Shown here: piece by piece, positions 57,516-64,000 of the stretch
Layout: each line of letters opens with the position of its first letter
Numbering within the stretch: the first letter of the stretch is position 1
Assembly (NCBI GenBank): GCA_029550525.1
Contig: JAKPHF010000064.1
Span: forward strand, 248,001 to 312,000
DNA: 64,000 nucleotides
Direction: 5' to 3'
DNA from: Planctomycetota bacterium
Lineage (GTDB): Bacteria; Planctomycetota; Phycisphaerae; UBA1845; PWPN01
Made by a program: the position numbers and the translations under genes
Notes under the pieces: model-generated
What the model saw: the letters and a program-made list of their open reading frames with translations, nothing else
Databases searched by the model: none
Told to the model about the DNA's origin: nothing

Positions 57516-57532
57516 TCTCTGGGGAGCGTCTG

Positions 57533-58588
57533 ATGAGCGATAAGAATCCAAACAACTGGCCGAAGTTGCACAACGCCGCCTGGCCGGGGCTGGTCGGCAA
57601 GGGTCCGGACTCCGAGCCGCCGATCGATTTGGAGACGATGTTGAATTTGACCGCCGCTGCTGAGGTGGACGGCGTCAAGTTCGACGGCATCGACCTGTTT
57701 TTGTTCGATCCGCATATCAGCATCGATTCGAGCGATGACGATCTGAAGCGGCTGGCGGACCAGATCCGCTCGAAGGGCCTGGTGGTCGGGTCGGTGGTGG
57801 CGCCGGTCTGGCCCCCGACCGGCGGCGGGTCGGCCATGGGCGACGCGAGCGAACGCCAGCGGTTCTGCGAGCAAGTTCGCAAGGCCTGCCGGATCGCCCG
57901 GAAACTGCGCGAACTGGGCGTGCGGCCGTACGGTGTGGTGCGGATCGACTCGGCCTGCGGTGTGGACGCGTGGTACGCCGATCCGGCCGGCAACCAGAAA
58001 CGCATCGCCGAGACGTTCCGCCAAGCCTGCACGATCGCGGAGGACTTCGGCGAGAAGCTGGCCGCCGAAGGCGAAATCTGTTGGGGCGGCATGCACAGTT
58101 GCAAGCGGATGGTCGAGCTCTTGGAAATGGTCGATCGCCCGAACACGTTGGGCTTCCAGGCCGACATGGCGCACACGCTGCACTATCTCATCGGCACGAA
58201 CGCGCCCGAGGACCGAATCCTGCCGGAAGGCTTCCAGTGGGGCGACGAGGCCGTCTTCGCCGAAGCGTACAAGAAGATGACTGATGCCCTGCGGCCGTAC
58301 ACCATCGACTTCCACGTCGCGCAGAACGATGCGACGGTTAAAGGTAGCGGCTCGCACGACAAGACGGGCCGGCATTGTCTGGCTGACGATCCGAACGGCA
58401 AGCTCAACATCCCGCGCGAGGCCGGCTACTGGCTGCGCGACGCGTCGGGTCAGCTCACTCGCAAGATGCGTCACCTGTGCTGGGACGGCTGCATGTTCCC
58501 CAACGAGGTTATGTACAAGCCGCAGACCTGGAACAACATTTTGGCGGCCATGGTGGCGGTTCGTAATGCTCACGGATGGAGCGAGTGA
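57533..58588 (+). CDS. sugar phosphate isomerase/epimerase (xylose isomerase-like TIM barrel)
   Basis: [24 protein letters not shown]...; '[57 protein letters not shown]', '[15 protein letters not shown]'. Confidence 0.8.
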   Translation: MSDKNPNNWPKLHNAAWPGLVGKGPDSEPPIDLETMLNLTAAAEVDGVKFDGIDLFLFDPHISIDSSDDDLKRLADQIRSKGLVVGSVVAPVWPPTGGGSAMGDASERQRFCEQVRKACRIARKLRELGVRPYGVVRIDSACGVDAWYADPAGNQKRIAETFRQACTIAEDFGEKLAAEGEICWGGMHSCKRMVELLEMVDRPNTLGFQADMAHTLHYLIGTNAPEDRILPEGFQWGDEAVFAEAYKKMTDALRPYTIDFHVAQNDATVKGSGSHDKTGRHCLADDPNGKLNIPREAGYWLRDASGQLTRKMRHLCWDGCMFPNEVMYKPQTWNNILAAMVAVRNAHGWSE

Positions 58589-58606
58589 TCATCCGGGTCA
58601 CACGCT

Positions 58607-58649
58607 CCTGTCAAGCTGAGGGCGGCTTCGCCGCCCTCAGCTTGACAGG
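58607..58649. repeat. 20-bp perfect inverted repeat with 3-nt loop (terminator-like)
   Basis: cctgtcaagctgagggcggc-ttc-gccgccctcagcttgacagg, 18 nt after the isomerase stop codon. Confidence 0.85.
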
Positions 58650-58700
58650 GGATAGATTTTTCGGAGTCAGCGGTCCGTGGGTTCACGCCCACGGTACTAA

Positions 58701-58784
58701 CTTCGCGCCCCTTCGGGGCGGAGCCGCGCCGATCTCTGCTGTCTTCGCGCCCGTTGAGGGCGGAGCCACGTCGATCTCGTGCAC
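58701..58784. repeat. two tandem 42-bp units with internal hairpins
   Basis: cttcgcgccccttcggggcggagccgcgccgatctctgctgt / cttcgcgcccgttgagggcggagccacgtcgatctcgtgcac. Confidence 0.75.
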
Positions 58785-58877
58785 GCCAAACGCGTACTGA
58801 ACCCCGCCGCTCGCACGCGCTGGGACCATTCGCGCGCGGGGATCCTCCTGCCACTCGCACACGCCACACCGTGAGGG

Positions 58878-60176
58878 TCATTTGAAGTAGGACGGGTAGA
58901 CACGGGGGTGCTGCTTGCGCCGCTGGTAGGCCCGGGCCAATTCGAGAAAGATTTCCAGGTCGTGCTCGACGTTGACGTTCGTGCCGTCGAAGTACGAGCT
59001 ACGGATGGGCAGGCCGCCGTGGTTGGCGCTGATGGCCGGATAGACGGCCTCGCAGATGATGCCGTTCATGCACGTGAACGGGCTGATGTCGATGACGCCG
59101 TCCACACCCTTGCTATGCATGAAGATGGTCTGGCCGGCGCTGAGCACCATTTCGCCGAGCGAGCCCTCGGCGGGCAGGTAGGGGCGGGCCAGCTCCAGCA
59201 CGTGAGCGATGTCGTGGGCTTCGTCGTAGCCGGCCAGGTCCTCGGCCAGCGGCGCCCGCAGCCCGTGCGAATAGCGCTTCTGGAACTTGGCCTTGAGCTT
59301 GAACTTCAAGTAGGGCAGGCTGAACCGGCCGTACTGTTGGGTGAGCTTGTTCCGCTGGTTCCAGTTGCTGTACCAGACCCACTCGGAAAACTCGGACATC
59401 CAGCACTCGCCGCCCAGCCGTTCGATGCATTGCAGCGTGCCGAGGTTGGCGAAGTCGTTCAGTCGGCAGAAGATCTCACCGACCACGCCGATAAGCGGAC
59501 GGCCCTTCACGTAGTTCGCGGGGATGGCCCGGAAGCGGTCGCGCATCTGCTCGACCAGCCCGACCAATTGCTTGTAACGCTGGCCGAACGACACCTCCTG
59601 CTGCGAGACGACGTCCGCGAACTCGTGCACGGTCGTGCGATAGGCTCGCTCGGTGTCGCCGGGCGTGATTTCGTAGGGGCGGGTCTTGTACAGGAACTTG
59701 GTCACCAGGTCGCCGCAGGTGACGGCCACCCACATGGTCCGCATGAGCTCGCCGGCGTGCTCGGCAAATCCGTCGTACGAGTTGCCGCTGGACGGCGAGA
59801 AGATGAGCACGTCGCCGTAGCCCAGGTTGCGCAGTTCCTGTTTGAGATACTCGACGTATTGACCGAATCGGCAGGGCCCGTGCGAAGTGGCCATGAAGAA
59901 GGCCGCCTTGGCAGGGTCGAACCCCGGCTGCCGACAAATCTTGAGAAAATCGCCCAGCGTGATCTTGTGGGGCAGGCACTCTTCGCCGCTGGCGTGCCTC
60001 CCGCCCAGCACGAGTGTCTCGTTATCGGAATCCGGGGTGATGGTTGCGTCGATGCCGATAGACCGGAAGGCCGCGGCAATGAGCCGGCCGCCGGCGTAGG
60101 CCATCTGAGGAACGTAGAGCGTGCGGCCGGCCAGACCGCCGCCATTCTTTCGTTTCGCTGTCAAACCCAGCCCCAT
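58878..60176 (-). CDS. stand-alone 2-hydroxyacyl-CoA dehydratase / CoA-activase C-terminal-like protein
   Basis: 432 aa; 'GGRHASGEECLPHKITLGDFLKI', 'FFMATSHGPCRFGQYVEYLKQEL', 'GVDGVIDISPFTCMNGIICEAV' conserved Cys motifs. Confidence 0.75.
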   Translation of the reverse strand: MGLGLTAKRKNGGGLAGRTLYVPQMAYAGGRLIAAAFRSIGIDATITPDSDNETLVLGGRHASGEECLPHKITLGDFLKICRQPGFDPAKAAFFMATSHGPCRFGQYVEYLKQELRNLGYGDVLIFSPSSGNSYDGFAEHAGELMRTMWVAVTCGDLVTKFLYKTRPYEITPGDTERAYRTTVHEFADVVSQQEVSFGQRYKQLVGLVEQMRDRFRAIPANYVKGRPLIGVVGEIFCRLNDFANLGTLQCIERLGGECWMSEFSEWVWYSNWNQRNKLTQQYGRFSLPYLKFKLKAKFQKRYSHGLRAPLAEDLAGYDEAHDIAHVLELARPYLPAEGSLGEMVLSAGQTIFMHSKGVDGVIDISPFTCMNGIICEAVYPAISANHGGLPIRSSYFDGTNVNVEHDLEIFLELARAYQRRKQHPRVYPSYFK

Positions 60177-60250
60177 TTACAACTGCCCTGCTCGGGTGCG
60201 GCACGTGTCACGCCCGGCGGAATTGTAGTGCGGACGTTCCACCGCGAGTT

Positions 60251-60277
60251 CAGGCCGGCTCGAAGCCTGCACCACAA
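60251..60277. repeat. dispersed CAGGCCGGCTCGAAGCCTGCACCACAA palindromic repeat
   Basis: Related to the 12551-12643 cluster. Confidence 0.5.
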
Positions 60278-60370
60278 ACCGCGGTGAGGATAACGCAAAT
60301 CGCCCGCCGGGTACAAGTCGGACGGCTGGACCGGTCAGCGGGGGTGGCCACCCCATTAACTAAATTGTTG

Positions 60371-60451
60371 CTTATCGCTCGCCGCAGGCCGGGCCCGATA
60401 AGATCCCGCGTCCGGAAAGGCTGCGCGGCCGAGATGATGATATCGGGCCCG
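60371..60451. promoter_or_regulatory. overlapping inverted repeats (alternative hairpins) in leader of giant surface protein
   Basis: CTTATCG(60371-60377)/CGATAAG(60396-60402) and CGGGCCCGATA(60390-60400)/TATCGGGCCCG(60441-60451) share the CGATA segment. Confidence 0.35.
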
Positions 60452-60591
60452 TTCCATGTCGTGATCGCCGCCGGCCGGACAAAGGGTTTTTGCTCATCAA
60501 TAACTTACTCCTCAAGCTCATCGGTCCGATGTGGCTTTCGAGCGCGCCTCTCTCTTTGGTTTTTCGCCGGACGCGCCAAGGGCCGGAAAAT

Positions 60592-63500
60592 ATGTGTCTG
60601 CGAGAATCGGGAACCACACGAAGTTCGATCAGATGGCCGCTGCGGCTTCCGCGCCCGTGGGCCCTTCTGCTGGTCGTGTTTGCGCCCGCGTGCCTTCCGC
60701 AGGTCGAGGAACTCACGATCAACGTGGAAGCCGACCGCGTCAGAATCAGTGCACCGGACACCTCCAGTCGTGACGATCAACTCACCGCTGTTCACTCGAA
60801 CATCACCGGCGGCCTCGAGCCGTACACCATCCGGTGGGTCGTCAAGGACCCCATGGGGCAGAATCGAACCGAGTTGCTTGACGATCCCCACTCGCCGGAT
60901 CCCGTATTTCGACCCGGTCCTCTTATCGGACCGTACCTGCTGGTTTGCACCGTCACGGACTCGCGACTGACCATCGTCAGCGATTCGACCATCATCTACG
61001 TCAGCCAGGATCTGAGCCTCACGCTTAGCGTCGATCGCAAGGAGGTACCCAACGGCGGAGGGCCCAACGGCCAGATAAATGTCACCAGCGAGGTCTGGGG
61101 TGGCGCCGCGCCTTACACCTACGAGTGGAGCGTTACCGGACCCGATGGCGAGCCGAGCAACGAGCGCCTCTCCGGCGATGCTCACGCCACCCGCTTGTTC
61201 ACCAGCGGGTACGAGCTGGGAACCTACCGGATCACCTGTAAGGTCATCGACGCCACTGGGGCGATCGCGGTGCAGACGACCGAGGTCATCGTCAACCATC
61301 TGCTGTCGATCAACGTGTCTTCCGACCGGCCAATGGTCGTACCCGGAGGCGGGGCTTCCGGACGCGCGAAGCTCGAGGCCGAGGTGTCCGGCGGCAAGGC
61401 ACCGTATACCTACTCGTGGGTTGTGTTGGGGCCGGACGGTAAAGAGGGCGATTGGCTCGACGACCCGACTATCGTGAATCCGCAGTTCACGAGTCCTTCC
61501 CAGCCCGGTACCTACCGCGTGATGTGCACCGCCGTCGATGCCCGCGGGCAGCAAGTGGTCGGCTCCATGCTGATCGTGGTCAGCCAGCAGTTGTCGGTGA
61601 GCGTGCTTACGAATCGGCAGCGCGTCTCACCCGACGGCGGCGTTAGCGGCAGGGCGTTGCTTTCGGCCCTGGTCACCGGCGGAGCCGCGCCGTGCACGTA
61701 TCACTGGACGGTGCTGGACGCGCTGGGCAACGACGCCTCCGACCTGATCGACAACGCCAACATCGCCAATCCGACGTTCACCAGTAGCGGTGTTCCCGGT
61801 ACGTATCAGTTCATCTGTCGCGTGACCGACTCCGTGGGCCAGATCGCTACTGATTCGCTCGAAATCTCCGTGGGCCAACAGGTGGTCGCCAGCTTGACTG
61901 TGACGTCCTCTCGATCGGCGGCTGAGGGCGGCTCCATCGGCTCGAACTCCGAGTGGGTGGCCAGCGGCGGTGGGCCCAACGGCCAGGCCACCATCACCGC
62001 CGAAGCGATCGGTGGCACGCCTCCCTACACTTACTTCTGGACCATCGTCGGACCCGACGGTAATCCCGCCGACGACCGGCTTAGCGTCGCCTCGCCCAAG
62101 AGTCGCTTCTTCCACAGTTCCAACGTGCTCGGCACGTACCGGGTCACCTGCACGATCACCGACGCTACGGGCATGGCTTCGAGCGACTCGGTCAAGATCG
62201 CCGTCTACAGTCACCTGAGTCTCGAACTGATCACTAATCGCTACCAGCTGCCCGCGTACGGCGGGCCCGACGGCAGCTGCCAACTCCAGGCGGTGACCGT
62301 CGGTGGTACCGCGCCCTTCACGTACGACTGGTCAGTCACTGCGGCCGACGGGACGATGGACAATTCAATGCTCGACGATCCGCATCGCGCCGATCCGACG
62401 TTCACCAGCGGTCTTATGAGCGGTATCCATCGGATCAAGTGCGTCGTGCGCGATTCGCTGGGCCAGACTGCCGAGGGCACACTGCTGTTGACCATCGGTC
62501 AGCCCGTCACGCTGGACGTCAGATGCGATCACACGGACGTGCTTGCCGGCGGAGGCCAGGCAAAGTTGGAGGCGGATGCCCGCGGTGGAATCCCACCTTA
62601 CCGGTACCAGTGGACGGTGACCAATCCGCAGGGCGACGTGGAAAACGAGCGGCTGGACGATACCGAGATCGCCAACCCGACGTTCACCAGCTCGCTGACC
62701 ACCGGCACGTACAACTTCACCTGTATGGTGACGGATTCCGCCGGCTACGTTGCGGTCCTTTCGACCAACCTCGTGGTGGGCGGCGGCCTCGACCAGGGGC
62801 TGTCGGTCTCGATCTCCAGCGACCGGCAGGGATTGCCCGCGTCCGGTGGCCAGGCGGCGCTGTTTGCCGCGGTGCTGGGCGGCGTGCCTCCGGTGAGCTT
62901 CGAGTGGGTGGTGGAGGGGCCGGATGGTGATGTCACCGCCACCGCGCTGGACAATGCCACCATTACAACACCGATCTTCACCGCGCCGGCCACGCCGGGC
63001 ACGTATCGGATCAGATGCTCGGTGCTGGATTCGGTGCTCAAGCGATTCACGGACACGCTGCACATCTACGTGGGCATGCCGCTCACGCTGGATGTGGCGA
63101 CTGAGAAATCGAGCCTTCCGACGGCGGGCGAGCAGACCATACTGACCGCAACGCCGCACGGCGGCGAGTCTCCCTATACGTATGCCTGGACGGCTGTGGA
63201 TCCGGGCGGGAACGACGCCGCAGCCGCGTTGAGCGATGCGACTATTGCCACTCCGACGTTCACCGCGCCGGCGACGCCGGGTACGTACCAGTTTACCTGC
63301 ACGGTCACGGACGCGGCGGGCGCGACGGCCATCTCGTCCGTTCAGGTCTACGTGGGCATGTCGCTGTCGGTCGATGTGACCACCGTCAAGCAGAGCCTGC
63401 CGAGTGGTCAGACGACGGCCATGAATGCGGCTGCGCAAGGCGGACTTCCCGCCTACACCTACGCGTGGACGGTGCTGGATCCGAGCGGAACGGACGTCGC

Positions 63501-64000
63501 CGCGACGGTGTTGAGCGGGGTCGACGTGGCTGCCCCGCTGTTCACCGCGCCCGCGGCGGCCGGCACGTACCGCGTGACCTGCACCGTGGCCGATTCGGCC
63601 AATGAAACTGCCGTCCAGTCGGTACACGTTCACGTGGGCATGCCGCTCACGCTGGACGTTCGCACCGACCAGCTCGGCATTCCGGCCACGGGTGGCCAGG
63701 CCATATTGACCGCGACGGCCAACGGCGGCGTGTCGCCGTACACCTACGCCTGGACGGCTGCCGATCCCAACAACGACGATGCGGCTGCTGCGCTGGACGA
63801 CCTGAGCATCGCTGCGCCGACGTTCACCGCGCCGGTGACGCCCGGCACGTACTGGTTCACCTGTACGGTCACCGATGCTGCCGGCACGACTGCGATGGGG
63901 TCCGTCCAGGTCTACGTGGGCATGAATCTGTCGCTCGACGTGACCGCGACCCGCCAGAGCCTGCCTTCCGGTCAGACCAGCGAATTGAGCGCGTCGGCCC
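60592..64000 (+). CDS. giant secreted protein with tandem Ig/PKD-like repeats (3' truncated by window)
   Basis: Continuous open frame MCLRESGTTRSSIRWPLRLPRPWALLLVVFAPACLPQVEELTINVEADRVRIS...; 11 visible PYTYxW-type repeats of 93-111 aa; not in ORF track because no stop occurs in the window. Confidence 0.9.
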   Translation, partial: MCLRESGTTRSSIRWPLRLPRPWALLLVVFAPACLPQVEELTINVEADRVRISAPDTSSRDDQLTAVHSNITGGLEPYTIRWVVKDPMGQNRTELLDDPHSPDPVFRPGPLIGPYLLVCTVTDSRLTIVSDSTIIYVSQDLSLTLSVDRKEVPNGGGPNGQINVTSEVWGGAAPYTYEWSVTGPDGEPSNERLSGDAHATRLFTSGYELGTYRITCKVIDATGAIAVQTTEVIVNHLLSINVSSDRPMVVPGGGASGRAKLEAEVSGGKAPYTYSWVVLGPDGKEGDWLDDPTIVNPQFTSPSQPGTYRVMCTAVDARGQQVVGSMLIVVSQQLSVSVLTNRQRVSPDGGVSGRALLSALVTGGAAPCTYHWTVLDALGNDASDLIDNANIANPTFTSSGVPGTYQFICRVTDSVGQIATDSLEISVGQQVVASLTVTSSRSAAEGGSIGSNSEWVASGGGPNGQATITAEAIGGTPPYTYFWTIVGPDGNPADDRLSVASPKSRFFHSSNVLGTYRVTCTITDATGMASSDSVKIAVYSHLSLELITNRYQLPAYGGPDGSCQLQAVTVGGTAPFTYDWSVTAADGTMDNSMLDDPHRADPTFTSGLMSGIHRIKCVVRDSLGQTAEGTLLLTIGQPVTLDVRCDHTDVLAGGGQAKLEADARGGIPPYRYQWTVTNPQGDVENERLDDTEIANPTFTSSLTTGTYNFTCMVTDSAGYVAVLSTNLVVGGGLDQGLSVSISSDRQGLPASGGQAALFAAVLGGVPPVSFEWVVEGPDGDVTATALDNATITTPIFTAPATPGTYRIRCSVLDSVLKRFTDTLHIYVGMPLTLDVATEKSSLPTAGEQTILTATPHGGESPYTYAWTAVDPGGNDAAAALSDATIATPTFTAPATPGTYQFTCTVTDAAGATAISSVQVYVGMSLSVDVTTVKQSLPSGQTTAMNAAAQGGLPAYTYAWTVLDPSGTDVAATVLSGVDVAAPLFTAPAAAGTYRVTCTVADSANETAVQSVHVHVGMPLTLDVRTDQLGIPATGGQAILTATANGGVSPYTYAWTAADPNNDDAAAALDDLSIAAPTFTAPVTPGTYWFTCTVTDAAGTTAMGSVQVYVGMNLSLDVTATRQSLPSGQTSELSASA

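Noticed and set aside
43-64000. tRNA, rRNA or known riboswitch
   Set aside because: No cloverleaf, rRNA core motif or riboswitch consensus was recognised by eye; a tRNAscan-SE/Infernal run would be decisive.

Overview
GC-rich bacterial chromosomal window. Gene content (Gfo/Idh/MocA proteins, DUF255/thioredoxin-like protein, dockerin-like 'DFDGDTDVDQDDF' tail, OstA/LptD, rhaA/rhaT) looks planctomycete-like; this taxonomic call is inference. I see about 40 supported protein genes: MCP, RmuC, GH99-like, Lon + Hsp20, MscS, GlmM, TyrS, RhaA/RhaT, GT9 and GT39 family proteins, GH25, YfhO, DegP, LptD, MurI, sugar isomerase-like proteins, a stand-alone 2-HAD/CoA-activase-like protein, and others. The window ends inside a very large tandem-domain surface protein (60592 to beyond 64000) that the ORF track does not list because it has no stop in the window. 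No rRNA, tRNA, CRISPR array or standard transposase was recognised. The most interesting signal is intergenic: several families of short-period or palindromic dispersed repeats. Two of them form inverted flanks around small decayed cassettes: (i) a GxxExxY-family pseudogene inside 31-bp inverted CACGGAG repeats (30/31 identical), filling the rhaA-rhaT junction, and (ii) a four-helix-bundle (23S rRNA IVP/S23-like) pseudogene inside inverted AATGACGAA..ATCCGAATG repeats. Both carry a premature stop. Solo repeats and a probable GxxExxY relic occur elsewhere, and one repeat family has entered two coding sequences in the same reading frame. All work was by eye; no searches were run.
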